Shown: positions 35,316 to 43,908, counted from the first letter of the stretch. The stretch is DNA of 64,000 nucleotides from Bradyrhizobium sediminis (GCF_018736105.1 NZ_CP076135.1:434001-498000), one strand, 5' to 3'. The notes: a model not told the origin generated them from the letters alone. Translations and numbers: made by a program.

Positions 35316-36383
35316 TCAGACGCGAAAGATCTTCTGGTAGCGGGCCTTGATCTCTTCGCTCTGCTTTTCCGCGCCTTCGGCATCTTCCTTCATCAGCTTG
35401 ATGTCGGCGAGCGGCTTGCGTCCGGGGTGCTCCTTGACCTGCGCGTGCAGCGAACGCAGGCCACCGGCGTCGATGATGATGCGCTGCGCTTCCGGCGTGA
35501 AGCAGTAGTTCTGGAACAGCTTGGCCGCGTTTGGATTCGGCGCCGCCTTGAAGATGCCGTTCGGCCCGATCACGAACGGCGTGCCCTCGGACGGATAGAC
35601 CACCTCGACCGGCTGGCCGGTCTCCTTGAGCAGGAAGATATTGTATTCGGTGCCGTCGGCCATCACGCTGCGCTCGCCCAGCGAAAGCTTCTTCGGCGGA
35701 TCGGTCGCCGACTGTACCTGCATGACGTTCTGCTTGGCGAGATTCTCATAATATTCCCAGCCGACGTCGCGGACCATTTCGAAGGTCGCGGTCAGGATGG
35801 TGCCGCTGTAGCCGGGATGGGCCTTGACGATCTTGCCCTTCCATTTCGGATCGAGCAGATCCCTGAAGCTCCTGGGCGCGTCTTCCGCCTTCACCAGTTT
35901 GGTGTTGTAAGCGATCGGGCTCAGCGTGGCGCGGAAGCCGGCATAGGTGCCGTCGGGATCGCGGTGCTCGGGCTTGTAGTGCTTGGCGACATCCTCGGGC
36001 ACGTAGGGCAACAGGATGCCCTGCCGCTTCCACGCCAGCAGGTGCGCCGCATCGGACGAATTGGCGATATCGACGGCGTGGACGTTGCTGGCATATTCCT
36101 GGCCGATGCGCTGGAACACCCGCTCGGCGCCGGTGCGCTCGACCCGCACCTCGATGCCGCCGAATTTCTCCTTGAAGGAGGCCGCGATCTTTTCGGAAAC
36201 CGAAAGGTCGATCGAGGTGTACCAGACCACCTTGCCTTCCTTCTTCGCCGCTTCGATCAACTGCGGCGTGATGGCTTCGGGCGGCGGCGCCGCGGCGCGG
36301 GCGGGGGAGGCGAACACGGCGCCCAGCGCCAGCGCGGTCGAACCCTTGAGAATGTCGCGTCTCGAGACTCGTTGCTTCTTCAT
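35316..36383 (-). CDS. ABC transporter substrate-binding protein, Tat-exported (copy 1)
   Basis: 355 residues. Twin-arginine signal MKKQRVSRRDILKGSTAL, then a solute-binding domain (VVWYTSIDLSVSEKIAASFK; PPKKLSLGERSVMADGTEY). Same length and many identical blocks as the next gene product, so the two arose by tandem duplication. It follows the ATPase gene by 22 bases. Members of this family carry iron(III), organic phosphonates or polyamines; the ligand cannot be fixed from sequence. Confidence 0.92.
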   Translation of the reverse strand: MKKQRVSRRDILKGSTALALGAVFASPARAAAPPPEAITPQLIEAAKKEGKVVWYTSIDLSVSEKIAASFKEKFGGIEVRVERTGAERVFQRIGQEYASNVHAVDIANSSDAAHLLAWKRQGILLPYVPEDVAKHYKPEHRDPDGTYAGFRATLSPIAYNTKLVKAEDAPRSFRDLLDPKWKGKIVKAHPGYSGTILTATFEMVRDVGWEYYENLAKQNVMQVQSATDPPKKLSLGERSVMADGTEYNIFLLKETGQPVEVVYPSEGTPFVIGPNGIFKAAPNPNAAKLFQNYCFTPEAQRIIIDAGGLRSLHAQVKEHPGRKPLADIKLMKEDAEGAEKQSEEIKARYQKIFRV

Positions 36384-36405
36384 CGCGTCCTCCCCTGTGC
36401 TTTTG

Positions 36406-37467
36406 TCATCGACTCAGCGCCCGGCAGCGTTCGGGCGGCAGCGTAAGCCAGACCTCGGCGCCCTTCGGAACCGCGGTGTCCGTCGCGGTGACGACGCGCA
36501 AGGTCGTGCCGTCGGATGTCTCGACCATGTAGTCGCGGCTGGCGCCGAGAAACACTTGGCGCGTCACGGTGGCCCTGACAGCGTTCTGCTGGTTCTGCGG
36601 CGCTTGCGCCGAAAGCCGGATGTCGTGCTGGCGGATCGCGACCGCGCCGCTCTGGCCGGGCGTCAATTTCGCGCCGGTCACCTGCAGGGTGACGCCGGCA
36701 AAGGCAATGTGGTTGCCGTCGCGGGCCTCGCCCTTGATCACATTGCTGGCGCCGATGAAGCGTGCGACGAATTCCGATTGCGGCCGGTCATAGATGTCCT
36801 CAGGCGTCCCGAGCTGGTCGATCCTGCCGGCATTCATCACCGCGATCAGGTCGGCGGTGGTCATCGCCTCGGACTGGTCGTGGGTGACGTAGACCGTGGT
36901 GTAGCGGTACTCGTCGTGCAGCCTGCGGATCTCGAAGCGCATTTCCTCGCGCAAGTTGGCGTCGAGATTGGACAAGGGCTCGTCGAGCAGCAGCGTCTCC
37001 GGCTCGACTATCAGCGCGCGCGCCAGCGCCACGCGCTGCTGCTGTCCGCCCGACAATTCCCCGGGATAGCGCTGCGCCAGTACTTCCAGCTTGGTGGTGT
37101 CGAGGATTGCCTCGAGCTTCTTCGCGATGGTGTCGCGATCCATCTTCCTCAAGCGCAGCCCGTAGACGATATTTTCGGCGACCGTCATATGCGGCCACAG
37201 CGCGTAGCTCTGGAAGATCATCGACATCTTGCGCTGCTCGGGCGGCAGCGTGCGCGCCTTCGAGGACACCAGCCGGTCGCCGACATGGATCTCGCCGTCC
37301 GACGGCTCGAGGAATCCGGCCAACAGCCGCAGCGTCGTGGTCTTGCCGCAGCCGGAAGGGCCGAGCAGGCAGACCAGCTGGCCGTGGTCGATCCGCAGCG
37401 AGACATCGTCGACGACCGCAAGCGATCCAAACCGCTTGGTCAGGCCGCGCAAATCCACGGACGCCAA
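36406..37467 (-). CDS. ABC transporter ATP-binding protein
   Basis: 353 residues from a TTG start at 37467 with a GGAGGG ribosome site. Walker A (GPSGCGKTT), signature (LSGGQQQRVALARAL), Walker B (LLLDEPLSNLD) and the switch His (VYVTHDQSEA) are intact; the C-terminal third is a TOBE-like regulatory domain. It drives the importer whose binding proteins and fused permease follow on the same strand. Length fits the Fbp/Pot-type importer ATPases. Confidence 0.94.
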   Translation of the reverse strand: MASVDLRGLTKRFGSLAVVDDVSLRIDHGQLVCLLGPSGCGKTTTLRLLAGFLEPSDGEIHVGDRLVSSKARTLPPEQRKMSMIFQSYALWPHMTVAENIVYGLRLRKMDRDTIAKKLEAILDTTKLEVLAQRYPGELSGGQQQRVALARALIVEPETLLLDEPLSNLDANLREEMRFEIRRLHDEYRYTTVYVTHDQSEAMTTADLIAVMNAGRIDQLGTPEDIYDRPQSEFVARFIGASNVIKGEARDGNHIAFAGVTLQVTGAKLTPGQSGAVAIRQHDIRLSAQAPQNQQNAVRATVTRQVFLGASRDYMVETSDGTTLRVVTATDTAVPKGAEVWLTLPPERCRALSR

Positions 37468-37476
37468 TCCCGTCCC

Positions 37477-37542
37477 TCCCTGTATCGCGCCGTCGTCGGC
37501 TGCTTATTTATCGTTAGATCATTATAAGCACGAATACAGGGA
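37477..37542. promoter_or_regulatory. Inverted repeat flanking the ABC operon promoter
   Basis: TCCCTGTAT (37477-37485) and ATACAGGGA (37534-37542) are perfect 9-bp arms. Between them, on the minus strand, is a consensus-like extended -10, TGCTTATAAT (TATAAT at 37521-37526). A -35 is not clear. The layout suggests an operon promoter in the 98-base gap after the aminotransferase gene, with a possible operator at each flank. Confidence 0.45.
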
Positions 37543-37565
37543 TGGAGGAAAGGCTTCGCGCGGCT

Positions 37566-38753
37566 TTAGGGGCTCACACTTTCCCCGAGCCAGTCGATCG
37601 CGGCTTCGGTGCCGCCCTTGCCGTGCGGGATACCGAGCGCGTTGAGGCCGACCTCGATGACGCCGAGCGTGCCCAGGATCATCGGCGCATTGACGTGCCC
37701 CATATGGGCGATGCGGAACGCCTGGCCGGAGAGTTCGCCGATCCCGACGCCCAGCACCACGCCGCATTTCTCCTTGCAATAGCGCTGCAGCGCCACCGGA
37801 TCGTGGCCGTTGGACATCACCACGGTGGTCACGGTGTTGGAGCGTTCGTTCGGCTCCGCGACGTTGAAACCGAGCACCTGGCCCTCGGCCCAGACCGCGA
37901 CCGCGCGGCGCACCGCTTCGGCGAGCAGGCGATGACGCTGGAACACGTTCGGAAGCTGTTCCTCGAACAGCATGTCGATGGCCTGGCGCAGCGCGAACAA
38001 CAGGTGCACCGGGGCCGTGCCGGCGTATTTCTGGTAGTGCTCGCTGCCTTCGCGCTGGGTCCAGTCCCAGTAGGGCGTCCGCAAGCCGGCGGTCTTGTGC
38101 ACCTCGCGGGCGCGGTCGTTGGCGGCGACGAAGCCGAGGCCGGGCGGCGCCATCAGGCCCTTCTGCGAGCCGGACATCGCGACGTCGATGCCCCAGGCAT
38201 CCATCTCGAACGGCATGCAGCCGAGCGATGCCACCGCATCGACCATGAACAGCGCCGGATGACCGGCCGCCTTGATCGCCTTGCCGATCGCCTCGATGTC
38301 GTTATAGGCGCCGGAGGCGGTATCGACCTGCACCGCGAGGATCGCCTTGATGCTGTGGTCCTTGTCTTGACGCAGCCGCGCCTCGACCTCGGCCGGGCGG
38401 ATGGCGCGGCGCCAGTCGCCCTTCAGCACCTCGACCTCGACGCCCATCTCGGCCGCGGCGTTGCCCCAGCCGATCGCGAACCGGCCGCTCTCCAGCACCA
38501 GGATCTTGTCGCCGCGCGACAGCACGTTGGTGAGCACCGCTTCCCAGGCGCCGTGGCCGTTGGCGATATAGATGTAGGAGCGGCCCTTGGTGGCGAACAG
38601 TTTCGACAGATCGCGCAGCAGGCTGTCGGTCATGCCGATCATCTGATCGGAATAGATGTCCAGCGCCGGACGATGCATCGCCCGCAGCACTTCGTCGGGC
38701 ATGGTGGTAGGCCCGGGGATAGCCAGAAATTCCCGGCCCGCGCGAACGGTCAT
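37566..38753 (-). CDS. Class V aminotransferase (serine/alanine-glyoxylate type)
   Basis: 395 residues from the ATG at 38753; upstream in-frame codons come from an intergenic repeat. The PLP-binding Lys is in SGSQKGLMAPPG. The N-terminal REFLAIPGPTTMPDEVLRAM is typical of serine-glyoxylate and alanine-glyoxylate aminotransferases, with a related branch using 2-aminoethylphosphonate. It lies immediately upstream of the ABC importer on the same strand, so it may process an imported amino compound (inference), though a separate promoter precedes the transporter. Confidence 0.88.
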   Translation of the reverse strand: MTVRAGREFLAIPGPTTMPDEVLRAMHRPALDIYSDQMIGMTDSLLRDLSKLFATKGRSYIYIANGHGAWEAVLTNVLSRGDKILVLESGRFAIGWGNAAAEMGVEVEVLKGDWRRAIRPAEVEARLRQDKDHSIKAILAVQVDTASGAYNDIEAIGKAIKAAGHPALFMVDAVASLGCMPFEMDAWGIDVAMSGSQKGLMAPPGLGFVAANDRAREVHKTAGLRTPYWDWTQREGSEHYQKYAGTAPVHLLFALRQAIDMLFEEQLPNVFQRHRLLAEAVRRAVAVWAEGQVLGFNVAEPNERSNTVTTVVMSNGHDPVALQRYCKEKCGVVLGVGIGELSGQAFRIAHMGHVNAPMILGTLGVIEVGLNALGIPHGKGGTEAAIDWLGESVSP

Positions 38754-38842
38754 TTTTCTTGTTCCTTTTTGGGTCTGCTCTAGGAGGGGATGCAGGGGAA
38801 TGATGGGAAACTCAAGTTGGCATGAAGATAATATATCAAGCC

Positions 38843-38876
38843 CGTCATTGCGACCCGTTGGCTCCTCGCAATGACG
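38843..38876. repeat. Short palindromic repeat (CGTCATTGCGA...TCGCAATGACG)
   Basis: CGTCATTGCGACCCGTTGGCTCCTCGCAATGACG-like element of 34 bases, ends inverted copies (CGTCATTGCGA / TCGCAATGACG). Same end sequence family as the other CGTCAT repeats in the window. Confidence 0.75.
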
Positions 38877-38887
38877 GAAATTCGCGG

Positions 38888-39724
38888 TCACTTCCGCAAC
38901 GCCCCGGCCACCGCCTGCCAGACCTGATCCTTGATCTCGGTCGCGGCCGGGCTCGGAATTACGACGGCGGGGCCGGTGCGCTTGCGGCAGGCCTCGACCA
39001 GCCGCAGAATCCACACCTCGCCGTCCGTGTAGTAGGGATCGCCGCCGCCATTGCGCCCGGCCATGGTCGGCCCGACGCCGGAGACCTGGTATTTTGCCTG
39101 CACCATTCCGGCCGCCTCCAGATCGGTGGCGAGAAATTTCCGCTCGGCGTCGACATCGGCATCGATGTGGTGGGTGACGGCGCCGGTGTAATGGCTGACG
39201 CCGACGCCCTTGTCGAAGGCGGCGTCGCCGAGCCAGACCGGCCGCTTTTCCTCGCCCTGGTCCAGCACCTTCCAGAACCGCACATGATGGCGGTGATCGG
39301 CGCTGCGCCCGTCCGGCTTTTCGAAGGCGAGATCCTCGCGGCGGCCGAGGTAATAGAGATTACTGACCGGCGCGTCGTGATAGGGGCGGTCGAGCAGCAC
39401 GCTGCCGGCGATTTCGACCGATGATTTCAGCGTGATCGGGTCGGCGGGATACCAGCCCGCAGCGTGCATGGCGCACAGCACGTCCTTGGTGTCGCCGACC
39501 AGCCCGACATTGATCGGATCGCCGGGAATGCCCTGTCCGGTCCTGGTCACCATCGGCAGATCGGCGAGGCCCTTCTGGTGCTCGTAATGGGTCCAGAGCG
39601 CCGGCAGCACCAGATAGGCGAGCACCGCGTAGGCGGCGACCGCCGCAAGCGCGATCAGCGCCGCGCGCTTCAGCCGACGGTGTTTCGGTAAGCCCTTGGG
39701 TTGCACGCTGTCGGTGTCGGTCAC
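38888..39724 (-). CDS. LssY C-terminal domain protein, membrane-anchored
   Basis: 278 residues from a GTG at 39724 with a GGAG ribosome site; codons further upstream come from a repeat. One membrane segment (AALIALAAVAAYAVLAYLVL) near the N-terminus precedes a domain with the LssY-C pattern (DPINVGLVGDTKDVLCAMHA, then GWYPADPITLKSS and RHHVRFWK). The domain is found in some Legionella and rhizobial envelope proteins and its activity is not established. The rest is periplasmic. It forms a small group with the nuclease gene upstream. Confidence 0.82.
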   Translation of the reverse strand: MTDTDSVQPKGLPKHRRLKRAALIALAAVAAYAVLAYLVLPALWTHYEHQKGLADLPMVTRTGQGIPGDPINVGLVGDTKDVLCAMHAAGWYPADPITLKSSVEIAGSVLLDRPYHDAPVSNLYYLGRREDLAFEKPDGRSADHRHHVRFWKVLDQGEEKRPVWLGDAAFDKGVGVSHYTGAVTHHIDADVDAERKFLATDLEAAGMVQAKYQVSGVGPTMAGRNGGGDPYYTDGEVWILRLVEACRKRTGPAVVIPSPAATEIKDQVWQAVAGALRK

Positions 39725-39731
39725 ATCGAGC

Positions 39732-39770
39732 GCTCCGCGATCCCGGATTGCTCCGCAATCCCGGGTCGCG
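39732..39770. repeat. Small palindromic repeat
   Basis: Two GCTCCGC(A/G)ATCCCGG-type units around 39732-39770, the second inverted in part (GATCCCGGATT and AATCCCGGGTC). It lies at the start of the LssY-C gene and supports the GTG start downstream of it. Confidence 0.6.
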
Positions 39771-39796
39771 AAGCCTAGCACGATTGGGCAATCGCG

Positions 39797-40516
39797 CTAT
39801 CGCCGCGTCTCGCGGCAGCCGGCGGCTTCGGCGTCCTCGACCGAGCAGAACCAGCGCGTGCCCTTGCTGACTTTCATCTGGATCTTGGCGTACCAGCGGC
39901 TGGCCGGCGTATGATAGATGCATTCGCCGGAGCGGTTGACGTTGCCCTTGATGGTGCAGTCCGGCGAGGGCGCCACCGACCCGGAGGCGGACGCCAGCAG
40001 GATGGCGCGCGCGTTTTCCGGCGGTTTGACGGCGCCGAGAATGGCGGTCTTCTTGTTGCGGACCCGCCAGTCCCACGGCGCGATGAACGCGCCCTGCCAC
40101 ATCCCGGCCTTGGCCTCGCGCGCCGCCTTCTCGTCCGCCTCGTAGTCTTTGGAGAAGCGCAGATAGGCCAGCGCCCAGCCATTCGCCACCATCCATTTCT
40201 GGATGTCCTCGCCGCCGACCTCGCAGCGCGCCACCTGGCGGCCACGACGGTCGGTCTGCCTGACATGGCAGGTCCAGCTCTTGCCGCCGGCATGCTTGAT
40301 CAGTTCGTCGCGCGCCGCGACCCCGCAGGTCCAGCGCTCGCCCTTGGTGTTGAGGCAGAGCTGGTCGGCCGTCGGCGCGTCGATGCCGCCGAGCCGGATC
40401 CTGATATGGCCGATCTGGATGTGATCGCCCTCGCGGATTTTGGGAACCCCGGTGACGTCGGCGGCGTCGGCGATCGCGGGCAGCAGCAACAGAAGGAGCG
40501 CCAACAGGAATTTCAT
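39797..40516 (-). CDS. Secreted thermonuclease-like protein with C-terminal sunset-type motif
   Basis: 239 residues from the ATG at 40516; a signal peptide (MKFLLALLLLLLPAIADA) is clear. The SNase-like core (about 25-140) has HIRIRLGGIDAPTADQLC and CEVGGEDIQKWMVANGWALA. The C-terminal 50 residues (CTIKGNVNRSGECIYHTP, then GTRWFCSVEDAEAAG) match a small domain often found after nuclease domains. The protein probably cuts DNA or RNA in the periplasm or outside the cell. Substitution of some catalytic Arg/Glu positions cannot be excluded without an alignment. Confidence 0.85.
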   Translation of the reverse strand: MKFLLALLLLLLPAIADAADVTGVPKIREGDHIQIGHIRIRLGGIDAPTADQLCLNTKGERWTCGVAARDELIKHAGGKSWTCHVRQTDRRGRQVARCEVGGEDIQKWMVANGWALAYLRFSKDYEADEKAAREAKAGMWQGAFIAPWDWRVRNKKTAILGAVKPPENARAILLASASGSVAPSPDCTIKGNVNRSGECIYHTPASRWYAKIQMKVSKGTRWFCSVEDAEAAGCRETRR

Positions 40517-40641
40517 GAACATGCAATCAGGCCGCATCCGAAGGGGAATCGCTATCGCCGTAGTCGCGGATTGTGGTGCGGATTGGGCTCGCGTACCAGC
40601 GCCGAGGCTGCGGGCGCTTTCAACTTTACGCTACCGTCATC

Positions 40642-42375
40642 CTACGCTCTTGCCTCCATCATCGCCCGTCGCGCCAGCGAAAGCCCCATCAGCACGAAGG
40701 CCGAGGTGACCTCGGGGCCGCCGACCAGGATGCGGGTCGGGGTCTTCATCTTGTTCCACTCATAGGCCTTGAACGGCCCGTGCCGGCCGCCTTCGCCGAG
40801 ACCGCCGACGATGCAATGCAGCGCCGCGGTGAAGGTCGCGGGGGCGGCGCCGAGATGGCCGAGCGCGATCAGCGCCAGTGCGGCGTCGAACGCGTTCATC
40901 TCGTGGGCGGTGAGCTCGGTCTGCACATAGGCCAGCACCCGGCCGCGGATGTAATCGAAGCTGTCATCGGGATCGATCGCGCGCTGCGCGGCCGGCGGCA
41001 ATGCGATGAAGGCTGCGTAGCAGCGGCCGAAATAGGCGCAGTAGAGCTCCGGCAGGTAATAGATGTGCGAGCGCGGATCTGCGAAGGCGCCGCTTGCGGC
41101 CAGCCGCTTCTGGAAGCCGATGATGCGCTGAACGGTCTTCAGCCGCGCCGGGGTCTCCAGCACCTTCCACCGCGCCAGGTTGCGGAAGCTGACCTCGAGG
41201 ATGTCGAGATTGAGCGTCGGATCGAGATCGTTGCCGAACGGCCGTTCGCCTTCGAGATTGTCGATCCAGGTGACGACGCCGCCCTCGTAATCGATGTTGT
41301 CGTTGAGCGGCACCGTCACCTTGGGCTCGTTGGCGCCTGCCGTCACCTGATAGCCGGCATAGAAATCGAGCAGCGGCTGGTCGAGGATCGGATCGGTGGA
41401 GCCCGCCTGCGTCGCCGCCGAGAACGAACAGGCGGTGGTGTCGCAATCCGGCACGTAGATGCCGAAGCCGAGATCCTGCTTGATCTGGGCGAAGAATTTC
41501 GAGAACCGCGGATGCGGCAGCGGCGCCAGCGCGGTGATCACGCTGAAGGCCGCGCCGTCATGGCCGCGCACTTCCTCGCGGCTGGTGGCAAGGCAGAACT
41601 CGACCATGTCGGCAATCGCGCGCCGCGACGCGCCGGCCTGATCCGCCGAGGCCAGCCCGGTCTCGACGAAGCTCAGCAAGGCCTCGGTAAAGAAGGCGTC
41701 GTAATAGGCCGAGCGGTGCCGGATCTGCATCGGCTCCCACATCGGCTCGGCGATGCCTTTCCACGGCGGGTTGATCAGCGCGCGCGCCGGCGAGCGGGCG
41801 ATGAAGGCCCGCGCCAGGTTGAACAGCAGGGTCGAATTCTTGTAGCCGCGCGAATTCAGCCCGGTCAGCGCCATCGCCATCTCGCGGCCGCGCAGGTCGG
41901 GATCGCCGATCAGGTTGAAGGCGGCATAGGTCGGGATGAAGCCGTTGCGCTCGAACGATTTCAGCAGATGCTCGCCGCAGCTCCGGATCGCGCCGTCGAT
42001 TCTGGCGAGATCCGGCGCGCGCGCCGGCGGCGGCGCCGCCCTCGGCCGGGGATGGGCGAGCTCGATGGTGTCCAGCAGTTCGGCGACCGGTACGCCGATC
42101 GCGGCCCAGTCCGGCGTCTCGTCGTCGCGCGCCTGCCGCAGGGCCGCGCGCAAGGCCCGCAGCTTCGGCTCGTCGCGCAATTCGGAAAGCCCGGTCCGGC
42201 GCAGCAGCGGCCGCAGCGCCGGATTGCCGAGCGCGGTGCGATAGAACTTGCCGAGATGCGGGTCGCCGCCGGTGTATTTCAGCAGCAGGGGATCGCACAC
42301 ATCGTAGAGGGACGGGCCGTCCTTCCGGGCCGTCAGCGCGCGGAAGGCGGCGCCGGCGATGCTGTGCAAGGTCAT
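40642..42375 (-). CDS. Large hypothetical protein resembling terpenoid-cyclase fold
   Basis: 577 residues from the ATG at 42375 (GAGAG site); 22 upstream codons are in frame but overlap the leader. No signal peptide. The sequence is helical throughout. Residues 310-315 read D-C-D-T-T-A within FGIYVPDCDTTACSFSA, close to the D-x-D-D-T-A motif of class II terpene cyclases, and other helices look like prenyltransferase/squalene-cyclase repeats. A Pro/Ala-rich linker lies at about residues 108-122. Its promoter carries a perfect CRP-type site at -41.5. I do not recognise a characterised family, so an alpha/alpha-barrel cyclase-like role is inference. Confidence 0.65.
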   Translation of the reverse strand: MTLHSIAGAAFRALTARKDGPSLYDVCDPLLLKYTGGDPHLGKFYRTALGNPALRPLLRRTGLSELRDEPKLRALRAALRQARDDETPDWAAIGVPVAELLDTIELAHPRPRAAPPPARAPDLARIDGAIRSCGEHLLKSFERNGFIPTYAAFNLIGDPDLRGREMAMALTGLNSRGYKNSTLLFNLARAFIARSPARALINPPWKGIAEPMWEPMQIRHRSAYYDAFFTEALLSFVETGLASADQAGASRRAIADMVEFCLATSREEVRGHDGAAFSVITALAPLPHPRFSKFFAQIKQDLGFGIYVPDCDTTACSFSAATQAGSTDPILDQPLLDFYAGYQVTAGANEPKVTVPLNDNIDYEGGVVTWIDNLEGERPFGNDLDPTLNLDILEVSFRNLARWKVLETPARLKTVQRIIGFQKRLAASGAFADPRSHIYYLPELYCAYFGRCYAAFIALPPAAQRAIDPDDSFDYIRGRVLAYVQTELTAHEMNAFDAALALIALGHLGAAPATFTAALHCIVGGLGEGGRHGPFKAYEWNKMKTPTRILVGGPEVTSAFVLMGLSLARRAMMEARA

Positions 42376-42505
42376 GAGGTTTCTCTCGGAGCTTCTTTGT
42401 CGCGGTCCGTTTGGCACGTCCCGCCAGGCTGCCTGGAACACCGCTGACCGCGCGGCTGCCGCCTTCGAAACCCTGCACGCCCTGAATCTTCAAGTCATTG
42501 GAAAA

Positions 42506-42511
42506 ACTATA
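42506..42511 (-). promoter_or_regulatory. Predicted -10 of the CRP-dependent promoter
   Basis: On the minus strand TATAGT, close to TATAAT. It predicts a start point at 42499 and a 124-base leader before the 577-residue gene. The centre of the CRP-type site (42540.5) is then exactly 41.5 bp upstream. Confidence 0.6.
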
Positions 42512-42532
42512 CGAAGGCCCGCGAAATACAAA

Positions 42533-42548
42533 TGTGACCGACATCACA
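42533..42548. promoter_or_regulatory. Perfect CRP-type site
   Basis: TGTGACCGACATCACA matches TGTGA-N6-TCACA. It sits at -41.5 for the minus-strand promoter of the 577-residue gene, the position for class II activation. It lies about 285 bases upstream of the divergent pseudo-caspase gene, in the 456-base gap that otherwise shows no gene. Confidence 0.7.
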
Positions 42549-42831
42549 GCGAAAAAGCGCGATTCGGCGGCAATCTCGGCCCAATAAAGCAGCACGACGG
42601 GAAACGTAACTCACTGTAGTATCGAAGGAATTTACATCAACCCCGCGGTCCGCAGGGGCCCATTCGCCAAACGAGGTTGCCGGCAATGCCCCTACAGGCT
42701 AAAGCCTTCCCTGTTGCAGCGCCGCAAATTGAGCGCAATTGGGCGGCAAACCCCCGGCAACCCCTCAAACCTAATTGGCGTTGACGCGACTAACGGATCG
42801 CGGCTGTGCCGATGAGCAGGAATGAACCGAG

Positions 42832-43692
42832 ATGAAGTTCTGGCATATCAGCATCTCCCGCCGCTCGCTCACCATTGCCGCGGCCCTGGTCGGCGTGCTG
42901 TCGCTGGCGATCGGCGCCCATGCCGCGCTGAACAAGCGCGCGCTGGATGCGGCCAAGGCGATCGCCTCGGAGCAGGGCACTGATGCCGCCGGCAAGGCGT
43001 CCCGGATCGCGCTCGTCATCGGCAACGGCCATTATCCCGACGCCAATGCGCCGCTGGCCCAGCCGATCAATGACGCCCGCGCGCTGACCGCGAGCCTGCG
43101 CCAGTCCGGTTTCGACGTCGACGTCATCGAAGACGCCACCAAGGACGACATGCGCCGCGCCGTCGCCCGGATGAAATCCAAGATCAGGAAGGATTCCGTG
43201 GTGATGCTGTTCTTCGGCGGCTACGGCGTGCAGGCCGGCCGCGAGAGCTACATGATCCCGGTCGATGCCAAGATCTGGAAGGAATTCGATGTGCGCCGCG
43301 ACGGCGTCAGCGTCGAATCCGTGCTGTCGGCGATGAAGGAGCAGGGCGCCCGCGCCAAGCTCGTCGTGGTCGACGCCTCCCGCCGCAACCCCTATGAGCG
43401 CCGCTTCCGCGCCTATTCGCACGGCCTCGCCCCGATCGTCGCTCCCGACAACGCGCTGATCCTGTCCTCGGCCACGCCGGGCAAGGTCGCCGACGATTCG
43501 AAAGCGCCCAACAGCGTGCTGATGACCGAGCTGCTCACGCATCTCAACCCGGAGCTGACCGGCGTCGAGGCCGCCTTCAACAAGACCCGCATCGCCATCT
43601 CCCGCGCATCCGAAGGCGAGCAGGTGCCCTCGGTGTCGTCATCCCTGCTCGAAGACGTCACCTTCGCCGCCATGGCGAACGCCGGCAGCTGA
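42832..43692 (+). CDS. Caspase-like (C14) protein lacking both catalytic residues
   Basis: 286 residues with an N-terminal signal/anchor segment (LTIAAALVGVLSLAIGAHAA). The caspase fold is clear: RIALVIGNGHYPDANAPL, PINDARALTASLRQSGFDV, later SYMIPVD. The catalytic His of the usual GHG turn is Tyr131 (FFGGYGVQ) and the catalytic Cys of DAC is Ser183 (VVDASRRNPY), so it cannot act as a cysteine protease. It ends with conserved SRASEGEQVPSVSSSLLED. It is paralogous to the larger protein at 55904. Probably a periplasmic or membrane-attached scaffold or ligand-binding protein; an efflux-type adaptor gene follows on the other strand. Confidence 0.9.
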   Translation: MKFWHISISRRSLTIAAALVGVLSLAIGAHAALNKRALDAAKAIASEQGTDAAGKASRIALVIGNGHYPDANAPLAQPINDARALTASLRQSGFDVDVIEDATKDDMRRAVARMKSKIRKDSVVMLFFGGYGVQAGRESYMIPVDAKIWKEFDVRRDGVSVESVLSAMKEQGARAKLVVVDASRRNPYERRFRAYSHGLAPIVAPDNALILSSATPGKVADDSKAPNSVLMTELLTHLNPELTGVEAAFNKTRIAISRASEGEQVPSVSSSLLEDVTFAAMANAGS

Positions 43693-43739
43693 ACCCTTTT
43701 TCTCGTCGTCCCTGCGAACGCAGGCACTGATGCATTTTC

Positions 43740-43826
43740 CGTCATGCCCGGCCTTGTGCCGGGCATCCACGTCTTGACAGTGCCGCCGCAAAAACGTGGA
43801 TGGCCGGGACAAGCCCGGCCATGACG
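43740..43826. repeat. Palindromic intergenic repeat (CGTCATGCCCGG family)
   Basis: Begins CGTCATGCCCGGCCTTGTGCC and ends GACAAGCCCGGCCATGACG; inverted ends and two hairpin halves around ACGTCTTG. Related to 29535-29622. Located between the convergent pseudo-caspase and adaptor genes. Confidence 0.85.
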
Positions 43827-43860
43827 AAAGCGTTCATCTCGGAGAGCGACGGTTCCTGGC

Positions 43861-43908
43861 CTTCGTGGTTCGAGACGCGCAGCTTTGCTGCGCTCCTCAC
43901 CATGAGGG
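43861..43908. repeat. Short palindromic repeat (GGTTCGAGACGCGC...GCGCTCCTC)
   Basis: CTTCGTGGTTCGAGACGCGC, then AGCTTTGCTGCGCTCCTCACCATGAGGG. Related to 32328-32370 in inverse order. A typical Bradyrhizobium intergenic repeat. Confidence 0.7.

Noticed and set aside
34365..36446. Plus-strand open frame of 693 codons opposite the two binding-protein genes, internally repetitive
   Set aside because: The repetition simply mirrors the tandem duplication on the coding strand.
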